From: Hyaloscypha bicolor E
Taxonomy: Eukaryota > Ascomycota > Leotiomycetes > Helotiales > Hyaloscyphaceae
NCBI RefSeq assembly: GCF_002865645.1
Contig: NW_020194517.1
Coordinates: 496,001 to 560,000, forward strand
Direction: 5' to 3'
DNA: 64,000 nucleotides
The position numbers were made by a program, and so were the translations under genes. Positions 32,772 through 43,413 of this stretch are shown here, piece after piece (the first letter of the stretch is position 1; the number at the start of each line of letters is the position of its first letter). The notes under the pieces are model-generated. The model ran no database searches, was not told the origin of the DNA, and saw only the letters and a program-made list of their open reading frames with translations.

Positions 32772-35700
32772 TCATTTCAATCCAAACCCTTCACTCTCAT
32801 TCACAGCTCTCCAAAGCCTATCTTCAAGCCTCGCCCTCGAACTATACCTCCACAATGCCAACACGTTAAAGCATGTCCTTGCTGATGGGAATCTCAAGCT
32901 ATCCTCGCCTAAACAAGAAATTTTGATAACCAGATTCGTAGCACCCATAGCTGGGATACGATCACTGCCAGTAATGAAGCTGAGCAACTTCCTCTGGTCT
33001 TTGGGGTTTGCAGTCTGAAAGGACTCCCAAAACCACTGTACCACAGGCTCGGTCTCGGGATTGGGGACCTTCCAATTTTCGTAAGTGGAGACTGCGCGCA
33101 GAGAGGCAATGTCAAGTGGTTCGTCTGAGCCTCTGATGAGGAGTTCAATCTCCTCTGGTCTGAACAGGGAGAGAGCATTTCCTCCGCAGACCGTGAAAAA
33201 GCCTCGTTTGAAGGGCTCGAATTGACGTGTTACTGCTGTATCCAATAAATAACGAACGTACAAATCAACGAACTCGCGCCTATTAGCGTTTGTCACTGGT
33301 CGCTTCTCCCCTTCTACACAGAGTGGGATTTGGGTCGTTTGGCCATATCGCTCGATGTCTGCCACAAAGTCCCGACAAAAGGTGGATTCTACGTCACCAT
33401 CATAATCGAGAAGTTGTCGTAGTCCATTAGCTAGTACTGGCCGATACTCGGCGAGGTCTTCCAACGAGTAGGTCATAGACGGTTTGGCGTGGGATGCTGC
33501 CCCAGGCGCCGCCGGAGGACCAGCAGCAAGTAGCTTTCGAAATGCAAAAGGCGGAAGAGCAACGTCAAGAATTGTTGAGTTGTATATGGCTAGACCAAGA
33601 ACAACACCAACCAGGAAGAATTGATCAGTTGTTTCGAAACTATTGGGGTTGAAGTAGCAAAAATGCGAGTCGTCATCATAAGTAAACATGCCTGTCAGTT
33701 GTTAGTCTTCATGGAGTTGCATGGATGGGCATTATACCATGTTCTGGGTTGAAGACATCTCTGACAAGTAGGAGAAACCATTCTTTCCTCAGGCCGCCAG
33801 CGTCTATTCCTTCTTCTCCCTTGAACTCAATCCGCAAGCCTTTCTTGATCTCTTCTCCTCCAGTACCCACGACTTCGCTGACCCCTTTAAGGCTGTCCTC
33901 CACAAGACACTCTCGACGTATTTTCAAGACCAAATATTGATTCACGGTTTTCCGAGTCATGATGCTATCGAAGAACGCCTCTCTTGCTTTGACTTCCATC
34001 TGTCGGCGAGCGTCGTGCTCCATGATCTGAATCTTGGCCCATATGCTGAGGAAGAATGGATACTGACAAAAGGAGAATTTACCTCTCTTTGACTCCCACG
34101 CTTCAAAATCGGCAATGAGGTCAGTGTAATCGAGTAGCATGTTGTAGAAATCGCTTGTTGGCACAATCTGTCCATGGTTGTGTGCTCTATCACGAGCAAT
34201 CAAACCTGCACTATGTCCACCTTCCAGTAAAGCTAGCGGACGTATCTCTCCCCGTCTTGTAAACCCGCTATTATTTGCAGAGAAAAATAGGGCCATGACT
34301 CTGGCTGCAGCTTTGATTTGCCAATCGTCGTTGTAGATGACAGACTTCGGCTTTCCCTCGCTCCTCTTAGACGGTTGACTGGAAACACCGAGGGCAGCAT
34401 GCAAAGCCGCTGAGCTGTTCCGACCAGGTCCGCTCATACTTGGTATTAATCCAGCTGTGGGGTCCTGATCTATCTCCCGCTTTTTGCCGTGTTGTCTTGT
34501 GAGCCTGTAAGTAACAAAACTTCCAATCAAATCTATAGCTCTCTGGAATTGCACGTCCGAGTATCTCGTAAACCAGGAGACTAGATGATGATGGCATTCG
34601 TTGGAGACATTTGATAAAAGACCCAAAATTCTCTTGATTATTCCCGAGTGTTGGCCTGAGCTGCCTTTCCCTGCATTCGTTGTTCCTCTTGTGGAGGGCT
34701 GCATACCCCATTTAGCAGCTTCGGGCTTATTGAGAATGAACGGAGTAATCCGATCTCGCGACCTGGATCTGGATCTGGATCTACTTCGCTCCTTTGTCCA
34801 TGATGTCGGCTGCACAGGGTAGAGCAGAGGATTCGCAAGAATGATAAGCAAAAATCGAAGATCATTCGGTTCATTCAAAAGACGCCCAGGGCGCTTAAGA
34901 AGGCTCTCCGTTGCTTTCAACAAGACGCGCTGAGCGTGGGACTGCGCTTCCAAAACTTGGTCTTCGATTTCTTCCAGTTCTTCGCCGGATGGTCTTTGAA
35001 ACTCAGACTGCGTGAGATCCTCTAATCGTTTTTGCCAATATCTTCCTCCGTCAAGGGCAATGTTATACCACTCAGTCAATTCAGACCAGTCAATTCGAGG
35101 AGACTTCAGGGTGACCAATTCATGGCTATTTGCGGCACGCTGTGTTCGAGCACGTTCGGGGCTTCGTATTTCCGACCGTTCTCCCGTCCACCAGGAACCG
35201 TTCTCGGCGAAATCTCCAAGAAGGAGGGTCTTGGCATCCATTTCTGACAGTTGGGTTTCGTTTCGAGGGTATCTTTCACTCTGTGGAGGAGCTATACGTT
35301 GTTTGGTTCCCTCACTTGCTGCTCTTGGTGCCATATGTGGCCGTACAGTACTGAACGAACTGTTCACACACTCGAAAGACCCGAATGATGCGATTACATA
35401 ATCTTCCAATGGCTTAAACAGATGTTTGGAGGCATTTGCATGTTTCCGTGGCACATGTTCATCCTTTGTCCTCTCTGCGGAGTTCCCATCTTCGAATCGA
35501 TTCGCGACTCCATCAGTGGAACGGTTTCGACCAAGGCCTCGATCTCGTTGTTCCATGTGGGCCTCGAAAACACCCCCAGGCGATGATCTTGAGTAGGGAC
35601 CAGGGATACTCTGGCTGAAGGCGGGCTGGACAGTTTCTCTGAAATCAGCGTATTCTTCCATTTGACGAACAGGTCTACTAGGCGGATGTATTGGAGGGGT

Positions 35701-36561
35701 TTGTCCTGGAAATTGCTGAGCACGAGGTTCTTGAGTAATTGGGATGTTAAGGCCCCTGCTGTCCTGGCGATTTTCTCGATCTGGTGACCGAGGCGGAGAA
35801 GGAACAGGACTTGAGGTTGATTCTTCATCATCTCTCAAGCGTTCACGAAGATACGTAGTAATACATTGATCAATGATTTGCCTGGTCTTCTCTAGAGACA
35901 GTGGAGAAACTGCTTCAGATGAGCATAAATCCAGCATGGATTTTGGTAAGAACATACCGTTAGGAGGAATATGCTGGCCAGAATGTATCCCGACTTTCGC
36001 TGCAACAGGCGCTCTGTGACCATCTCCACATCTCGCCTCCAACATAACGGGCTTGAGGTCGTTGATCGTCAAGCAGACCGTACACCTGAAAACCTTCAAT
36101 TCTTTTGGCCAACGGACCATAGAATCACAGGTCATGCATTTTCCAGTCATCAGGTCCTTGTCCGGAACTTTTTGCTTTCCAGCTGGGTGCTGTGCGACAT
36201 TTCGTCGAGCCTGAGGGGAGGTTGCATCATCATCTGTAGACTCGAACCCAGCCGCAGGTATCTCGCCATGTTTCTTCTTCTTGGCCGAAAATAGTGAAGG
36301 GAAAGGATGGCTCATTGAGCGCCCATGACTCGCTGTTCGCGTAGGTTTCGAGGATCTCGAGGCACCATGGTTGCTGTGCGGTGGAGGAGGCAGACTCGGG
36401 ATTCCGTATGCATTCTCCAATATATCTGTCTCGGTGACTCTCGACCTTGATCGTGCTGGAGATGCAGCATTTACATCAACGAGGTTCGGGCCTGGCTCAT
36501 TGCGTGAGCTCGGTGAAAGCAATCGGCTTGACCAAGGAGGCATTGCACAGCTCTCGATCAT
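32772..36561 (-). CDS. HUL4: HECT-type E3 ubiquitin ligase, Hul4-like
   Basis: Transfers ubiquitin to substrates through a catalytic Cys thioester. Two exons, 36561-33738 and 33691-32772, with a 46-nt intron; 1247 aa. The N-terminus is long and disordered with Ser/Arg stretches. A small Cys-rich element GKCMTCDSMVRWPKELKVFR with a following CTVC lies near residue 140. The HECT domain occupies the last ~380 residues: N-lobe LRIEFKGEEGIDAGGLRKEW, then FTYDDDSHFCYFNPNSF, and the C-lobe PSARTCFNVLALWRYSS with the catalytic Cys. The protein ends ESEGFGLK, the usual HECT C-terminus. An ATG at 36543 (MPPWSSRLL) is an alternative start and resembles family N-termini. Yeast Hul4 acts in nuclear quality control; that role is inferred only. 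Confidence 0.9.
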
Positions 36562-37189
36562 GTACGGCTCGAGGCGAGTGGGACATGTGGTGTAACCGTC
36601 TCATTGAATTTGTCAGCAGAGAATTCGTGCCCTCATTGAACAATATCCAGGAGTGTCCCTCGTCCGCGACGGTTGCTTGGCTTAGAAAGTCGAGTGCTGT
36701 CGAAGGCTCCTTCCTGTTCAGCCCCACATTAGCTGAGGCTTGCCCAGACCTGTGGTAGATCTTAATTACCTTGGTCCATAATCTATTCCAGCTGTCTGCG
36801 TAAAGGGGGGGCTTAACAGCAGACAATTTTCTACCAGATCTTGCGAAATATATTTTGGTTGGCGCATAATGCAACCCGACGAAGTTCCCCCAGTTTCATC
36901 AAGCGGCTAGTCAAGAGGGGTGGTGATATTGATGCCTCAATACGAGGTGCCAAGGAATTTGTTATCAGAGTGAGAGGATAGACTTTAATTACCCTTGCAA
37001 CTGAGTCTAATTAATCACGGGGTCACATTGAGAGATTCCTTCACAGCTTCTTAATGCTTTTCCATTCATAAACGTGTGATATCAGCAAACCCCTTGTCAT
37101 GTATTTGCGAAGCAGTGACCAGAGCCATAAACCGCACCACCTCTGGAAAGCGAAGTAGCACACACCACGCAAAGCTCCCACTAAGACAT
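36562..37189. other. Intergenic region upstream of HUL4
   Basis: 628 bp between the HUL4 start and the eL15 stop, both genes on the minus strand, so it contains the HUL4 promoter. A minus frame at 36497-36874 overlaps the gene start and shows no motif. Nothing else is seen. Confidence 0.4.
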
Positions 37190-38178
37190 CTATCTGTATC
37201 TTTGGAGGTTGAGAGTGTTGTGTCTCTTCCAGGTCTTTCTTCGGCCAGCAGTTGTCTTGTTATATCCGTGACCTTTGCCCAAACCACGAGACTTCTTGCC
37301 AGTTGCGGTGAGACCTCGAGATTCGCGGTGCTTGTGGACGGGGTTGACGATCCAGCTAATGCGAGGATCGCGGCGGATGGCCTTGTGTTGAGGGTCGACG
37401 AGAATGACCTCGAAGTACTTGTAGGTGGAGTCCTGGTTAATCCAGTACGAGTTGAGAACACGCAAGTTGGCGCAACGACGTCCGACACGCTCCTCAGCAG
37501 TCGACTTGAGGGATCGTTGGTACTTGAGCTGGTTCACACCTTGGTTGGTAGGCTTGCCTGTAGAGAACCCATCAGCGAAAGTGGTAATCGTCATGTCGAG
37601 ACTGTATTCATACCGTATGTAGCACCCTTTGGTACCGGCCGCTTGCGACCTCCACGACGGACACGGACACGGTAGATGACATAGCCTTGCTTGGCCTTGT
37701 AACCCAGACGGCGTGCCTTATCTGGACGAGATGGGCGGGAGGCGCGATGGACGACGTTTAATTGTCGGAGCTATATTATGCACTCTCAGCTAATGTTCAA
37801 CGAGTGTATAGCAAGGACATCTAAAAGATGACCACATTTCACGTCCGCAATATTCCAATGTGTCCATGGACGAGATTCGAAGTATTGGTTCGGTTTCGAG
37901 GTTGAAAAAGGGTCGGTTTATCTTACCTCCCAGCATCGGACACGGAGAAGGAAGCGCAGGACATCGGACTGCTTCTTCTTATGAAGCTCCTCAACGTATT
38001 TTAAAGCTCCCTGAAGTCATAGAAGAGTCAGCATTCCTCTTCAAGAAGGTGAAGTCGAGGTTCTGAAGACAGAGGGGGCTGAAAAAGAGGGAACTGGTTC
38101 CAGAGCAATAAGAGCCCTTCAGCGGTCGCAGACTCTGTCGTATGAGAATCAGTCTATGGGATTCAATTGACTGACCAT
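37190..38178 (-). CDS. RPL15: 60S ribosomal protein eL15
   Basis: Large-subunit rRNA-binding protein. Four exons: 38178-38176, 38010-37927, 37770-37614 and 37557-37190; 203 aa, the family length. Exon 1 is just the ATG, followed by donor GTCAGT; exon 2 begins GGAGCT to give [20 protein letters not shown]. Further blocks are [79 protein letters not shown] and the C-terminal [19 protein letters not shown]. All match eL15 throughout. The introns of about 166, 156 and 56 nt are longer toward the 5' end, as usual in fungal ribosomal protein genes. Confidence 0.97.
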
Positions 38179-38896
38179 GGTTGAGGTGACGGGCGCTGGC
38201 GATTTGGCGTCGTTGTCGGTTGATGGAAGTTCGAGAGTTCGCGATATTTTCAGAAAATTACGGTGGTGTGCGATGTGTTAGCGCGAAAGATAAGCGAAAA
38301 TGCCTGAGCTGTCAGGCGTGGAGATTGCCCCCTGATCTCGACTTCAACACCTCGAAATGTCCTTTGCGAAAAGTGGCTTTCGCTGAATTTATCCTGTTTC
38401 TCAACATTCAAGCATATCTGGGCTCTTCACGGCTTGCAAGTACCGTGGAAGTCAGCATTTCTGACACTAATATCCCCCTCTCGCTCAGATGAATGAAATT
38501 ATGAGTCGACACACTATTTGCTAGTTCGAAAAGTTGTATGTATTCTTGTTCTTATGGTGCAGCGACGATCTCACGAGATCCTGATCACCCAAACCCAGCC
38601 AAACCGAAGCCTCTTCAAATTCTCCACGTGGATCTTGAACATTGAAGCCCAATGTCTCCTAAATGTTTCACAAGTTCGGTTCCTCTCTACCCTACCGGGC
38701 TCTGGCTCGCCCATTGCACCAAAAAAAACTTAAAGCTAAGTTGAGAGACGTTAATATCCCGAAAGTTTGGGACAACTTATTTTATTCCTGTACTTGGTGT
38801 CTAAATCTCATCAGGTATTCGGACTTTAGTTCAACCCCCACCCCCCTCCCCGTGCAGCGCCATATTCTTGACCCTAGTTGATGACCACTTCAGCTC
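38179..38896. other. Divergent spacer between eL15 and the second HET gene
   Basis: 718 bp containing the eL15 promoter and, on the right, an AT-rich stretch. A 90-codon frame at 38220-38492 has no recognisable content. No RNA gene is seen. Confidence 0.4.
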
Positions 38897-40990
38897 ATGA
38901 AATATTATAGCAATCGGGACTTCAATCAATATTGCCTCGGGTTCATCTCGTACTTCAGAAAAAGACTTCTTCGACCTCAATGGACCCTGGCTAGTCGCTC
39001 AGGTCGCATCATGTCAGCATCTCTACCTGAGTTAAAGAACCATTCAGGAGAATTGCAACATCAGACGAAATGCAAGATATGCGATGATTTGCAGAAAGTT
39101 GGCCAGACGCTTTCGTTAACGTTGTCTCAAGTATCCGGAGCAGCAACAGGAGGCTGCCAAACATGCTCCATCCTCAAGGAAAGTTGCACTTATGCTAGGG
39201 ATGTATTACACGAACTGGATGCAGAACAGGATGCTCAAGTCAGCCTCCAAATTCCAGTCGTTGATGACGGCTTTCCAATGATTGTTGGAATCTCGGACAT
39301 TGATGGTGGTTACTCGTTCAACGAGGTGTACACAGTCTCTGGTTGTACGAAAGCACCCTGGCTGCTCATTGGAGAAGGTTCAGAGAGAACGATAACCACC
39401 GAAGAAACCATCCAAGTTCTCAGAGGCTGGATAGACACCTGTCTTACTTCTCATCCTGCGTGTGCGAGACAACAGAAAAACTTGCCCACGCGAGTTTTGG
39501 ACGTGTCCAGCCACAATCCTTCATTACGTGCCTCTCATGGAGATAGAGAGCCATACGCAGCGCTGAGTCACTGTTGGGGAAAGTCGCCCCTGATACAAAC
39601 GCATCGAGATACTCTCCGAGATCGATTTGACGCAATACCTTGGAACAATCTTTCAAAGACATTTCAGGACGCTGTAACGACTACCCGGGAGTTGGGACTT
39701 CGATATCTCTGGATCGACTCACTTTGCATCGTCCAGGATGATCCGGAAGACTGGGCAAGAGAGTCTGGAAAAATGGCTTCAATCTACGAAGGTGCTCAGG
39801 TGGTGTTGGCTGCGAGTGATGCAAAGGATGGGCACGATGGATTTCTGAGACCTCGTTCTGGTTCAGCTTCACCAAAATCAATATTTCAGGGCATCAAATC
39901 CAACGGCAACTCATACTCAATTCGAATACGCAAGGGAGATTACCATAAATGGTATGGCGATGCATTGCCTCCCCGTAGCCAGAGTTCTCCAGACTCCTCT
40001 CCGCTATCTACCCGAGGATGGGCATTTCAAGAAAGGCTTCTTGCCACCCGTTATGTGCAATTTCGATCGGAAGAATTGATCTGGGAGTGTAGATCTGCTC
40101 TGTGGTGTGAGTGCGGAGCGTTGACCCGTCCATCTCAACAGCGCGAGCCTCTGTCCAAGAAAGCCTTCTACGACACTCTGGGGTCTTCTACTCATTCAGA
40201 GCTATTCTCTTTGTGGAGTAAGATTGTAAATGCCTATGCTATTAAGGCATTGACGAACGGAGGGGATGTCCTTCCAGCATTATCGGGTCTGGCCAAGCAG
40301 TTCCAGAAATCAAATGCTGGAACATACATAGCAGGGCTATGGGAAGCTGACTTTCCTCTTTGTCTTCTATGGGAAGCGCGCGCAGCAAAAGCGTCGCCGT
40401 ATCGAGCCCCATCTTGGTCTTGGGCATCCATGGACACTTCTATTCCCGGGGGTTCTCTACTCACGGAGTCTACATTTGACAGCAAAACAAGTACCCCTAC
40501 AACAGTTTTAGCAACCGTCGAATCAGTTTCATGTACATGGGATTCTTCTGACCCTACGGGACGCATCTCCGCTGGCTACCTTATTATTACAGGGAAAACC
40601 CTTGACATCATTGCTACAGAACCTGTGGACAACCATGAAGACACGTCTATGCAAGGATGGTTTGATTGGGACGCTAGACTTGCACGTCAACCGAGACCAT
40701 ATGGCTCCAAATGGATCCCTCGACGTGGGATCGAAATTTTCACTTTCAGATTCCATGCCGATACTCCTCTCTCCAACCCAAGAGAGTTGACATGCCTCCT
40801 CATCGGCGAAATTCCCACTAGTCAAGCACCCCGTGCTCTCGTTCTCCGTAAACTGAGTTTGGGTGGCGGCCAGGTGGTGTATGAACGCGTCGGCTTGATC
40901 GATCGAGTGATATTCGGATCAAGCGTGAGGAGTTATAACTGGATGTACCTTTTCGAGTATGCTCCAACAGACACGATCACGATCGTGTGA
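38897..40990 (+). CDS. HET-domain (heterokaryon incompatibility) protein
   Basis: Single exon, up to 697 aa from the ATG at 38897; an ATG at 39011 (MSASLPELKNHSGELQH) with good context is an equally possible start. The N-terminus carries spaced Cys (KCKICDDLQ, GCQTCSIL). HET blocks are complete: YAALSHCWGKSPLIQT, then LRYLWIDSLCIVQDDPEDWA with MASIYEGAQVVLAASDAKDG, then STRGWAFQERLLATRYVQF. The layout fits the Pezizomycotina-wide group with a short N-terminal Cys region, HET domain and about 300-residue C-terminal part. It differs clearly from the other HET gene in the window (WWGD versus CWGK in block 1), so the two are not recent copies. Role presumed in non-self recognition or cell death. 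Confidence 0.92.
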   Translation: MKYYSNRDFNQYCLGFISYFRKRLLRPQWTLASRSGRIMSASLPELKNHSGELQHQTKCKICDDLQKVGQTLSLTLSQVSGAATGGCQTCSILKESCTYARDVLHELDAEQDAQVSLQIPVVDDGFPMIVGISDIDGGYSFNEVYTVSGCTKAPWLLIGEGSERTITTEETIQVLRGWIDTCLTSHPACARQQKNLPTRVLDVSSHNPSLRASHGDREPYAALSHCWGKSPLIQTHRDTLRDRFDAIPWNNLSKTFQDAVTTTRELGLRYLWIDSLCIVQDDPEDWARESGKMASIYEGAQVVLAASDAKDGHDGFLRPRSGSASPKSIFQGIKSNGNSYSIRIRKGDYHKWYGDALPPRSQSSPDSSPLSTRGWAFQERLLATRYVQFRSEELIWECRSALWCECGALTRPSQQREPLSKKAFYDTLGSSTHSELFSLWSKIVNAYAIKALTNGGDVLPALSGLAKQFQKSNAGTYIAGLWEADFPLCLLWEARAAKASPYRAPSWSWASMDTSIPGGSLLTESTFDSKTSTPTTVLATVESVSCTWDSSDPTGRISAGYLIITGKTLDIIATEPVDNHEDTSMQGWFDWDARLARQPRPYGSKWIPRRGIEIFTFRFHADTPLSNPRELTCLLIGEIPTSQAPRALVLRKLSLGGGQVVYERVGLIDRVIFGSSVRSYNWMYLFEYAPTDTITIV

Positions 40991-41184
40991 TGGATGAAAC
41001 TCATTGTGTTTGCGAGCTTTAGGCGGAAAATAGAGGCATTGCTCTGTGTAGTCTAGAACAGCATGTTTGATTGCCCTCTGTAGCAATCTGTTCCCCCCAG
41101 ATCCCCGCAATGTAATGTTATCATAAAAAAAATAGCAATGCCCGATGCAAGCCACCATGTTTTTGTATAGGAATATCCCGAGCT

Positions 41185-42272
41185 TCACGCCATAATCGCC
41201 TTCGCAAAATTCTTGTCAATCTTCTTGAAAGCCTTCTCCTGCTTCCTAGCCATCCTGCCCCATCCAACACCGGGAATCTCCTGCTTATAAATCGCCTCAG
41301 CATAGACAGCCATATTCCCATCAATCTCCGGATCTCCTCCCTGAACCAAGGCATCGTATTTCTGCAAGCCAGCAATATGGCCAGCTTCAATGACTTCCTC
41401 TGCAGTGCGGATTTCCTCTCCCCAGTCATTGGTCATCAAATCTGCCAGCTCGATCTTGACTGTCTTCTCGTTGGCTTTCTCGAATTGCTCGATGAGGGCG
41501 AAAGCGTTGGCAGTGATCTGCTTGCTCCGCTCGTAAAGGACAGCAAACGAGACTTCAGAAGCAGAAACTCTTCCTCTGGAGGTATCGATTTGTGGTGCAG
41601 TGGGACGAGAAGACGCGTAAGAATTGGTGAAAGCTTCAAGGAAGTCATTGTCGAGTTTGGCACTGTTCGTGTAAGCTTCCGAACCGGGATAGGTTCAGTG
41701 GACCTACGACGCGGCGTTGAGACTATCACGACGTTTCTTGAGAGCTTGATCCGCGTTGCTGATACCATTCGTAAACTTGTCCATGTACTCATTAGCTGAC
41801 TTGGCCGCCTTGCGCTTCTTCTTGCTTTCGAATTCGACAAGTGCTAAGAATTGCCTGAAGGTTGACATCATCAACAACCAACTTTTTAAATCACGGTAAG
41901 ATCACAGGGTGGCTACTGACTGGCTTTCCAGGCGTCCTTCATCTTCCTCGTACTCATCGGCTTTAGTCACGCGCTTGACAGGTTCGGACTTTCGCGATTT
42001 TGGTGCTAATTTCTTGACGTATTCCGGCGCGACATGGTCCTCGTCGACGAAGAGCTGATCGCTAGAGTCACACTCTCCCTGACTTAAGTCGGAGTCCTGT
42101 CTCTGAGTGGCAGAGGTCTTGCGCTGCTTTCTTTTGCCAGTTGGCAGGGCGCCTGGTAATTGTCAGCCTTGTATACTCGCGAGCGCTCTGCGAAGGGAAA
42201 TATGGAGGTGAAGAAGAAAGTGACGGTTGAGGACCTACTTTCGGACTTGCGCTTGGTTGCAGTTCTCGCCAT
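41185..42272 (-). CDS. Unrecognised basic protein, four exons
   Basis: Exons 42272-42239, 42152-41921, 41854-41708 and 41662-41185; 296 aa. Joining is supported by frame and by GTAGGT/GTCAGT donors. Start MARTATKRKSESALPTGKRK, a Lys/Arg-rich nuclear-type N-terminus, then an acidic part (DSSDQLFVDEDHVAPEYVKK). A helical region follows with ESKKKRKAAKSANEYMDKF and YERSKQITANAFALIEQFEK. The C-terminal ~100 residues (VIEAGHIAGLQKYDALVQGG, VGWGRMARKQEKAFKKIDKN) look folded and conserved. No enzyme motif, signal peptide or TM helix. Probably a nuclear protein; no family recognised. Confidence 0.7.
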
Positions 42273-43413
42273 GGCGGTTCAGTGCGCTTCGATGTTGCTG
42301 AAGTAACTGTTGAATCGAAAAGGATATGTTATCTAAGAACAAGGTGTCGCTCTCACTAACCGAACGCCGACTTTCTCACCCTATTCAACCCGGAACTCCT
42401 AAGGCAAGGCCGACTTCGAATACGCCAGTTGTATCACTAATGATGGAAATTGACTTTGTACTACTGCATGCCAAAGCTTGGCCATTACCAGTCAAGTCAC
42501 AAAAAAAGTGCAGTGCAGGAGAAGTTTGATGTAGTGAGTATCTCATTTCTGCTACTGCTTGGTACCGCCCCCTTTACAAAGCTTCAAGATGCGGAAAAAC
42601 CCATTTTGAGAGAGGTATCGATCGGAATTCCATCGTCCTTTCAAATTACCCAATTCTCCTATTTTTAAAGATCCAGCCGGGACACCTTCCGAATTTGTTT
42701 CAAATCTGTCTAAGCTCGCTGTCTCCCATATTGTGCCATTTTTCATGAGGTTCGTAAATGAATGTAATAAACGCCCTTGTCTTGATGCGCTAAGAGTCCT
42801 CCTGCAGAAACAAAGGAGATAAAATCAAATTGCGAAAGGAAATTGAGGGGGCCGCCCAGAGTGTTCTACCAGGCTATGAGCATTTCAGTCTGTCTGAGAT
42901 GCTGAATGAACTTGAGATCGTCCGTCTGTTACATAAATAGCGTGAGCCATCTTCTTTAGTAGCAACTCGGCCGCCTCGAGTCAGTGAAGATCTGGGAGAC
43001 CATCCGGAAGTGTTCTGCAGATCAGATGATATAGTGGCAGCGAACGCTCCGAAAATTGGTATGTAAATAGAATATGCAAATCGAAGAATAACAAAGAAGC
43101 GAATGTATGATGGCCCAGAACCGATGGTTCTAGATGCGAAGTCGATAAAAGCCGGGTATAGAAATCCAGATCCGAGCAGAACGTAGCTCGAGCCGAGATC
43201 ATTCTATCTGATTATCTGGCGGCGATATCTCTTGGTGGTCTACGTCGTAGCTCTGAATGTTGTTGGATAAATACCGTGTCTCAATGGCGCGTCAGAGGCC
43301 GAGCGAGCGAGGAACATAATACACCGCGAATCGCACGAAATATCCAAAGACGGACGAAAGTCTGCCCTAAGAATTTGTGTGAGCTCGGGTCGATAGAGGT
43401 ATTAGATAGTGGA
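42273..43413. other. 1.1 kb intergenic region
   Basis: Holds the promoter of the minus-strand basic-protein gene on the left and the 3' flank of the PSP1 gene on the right. Frames up to 73 codons show no coding character. I see nothing else. Confidence 0.4.
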
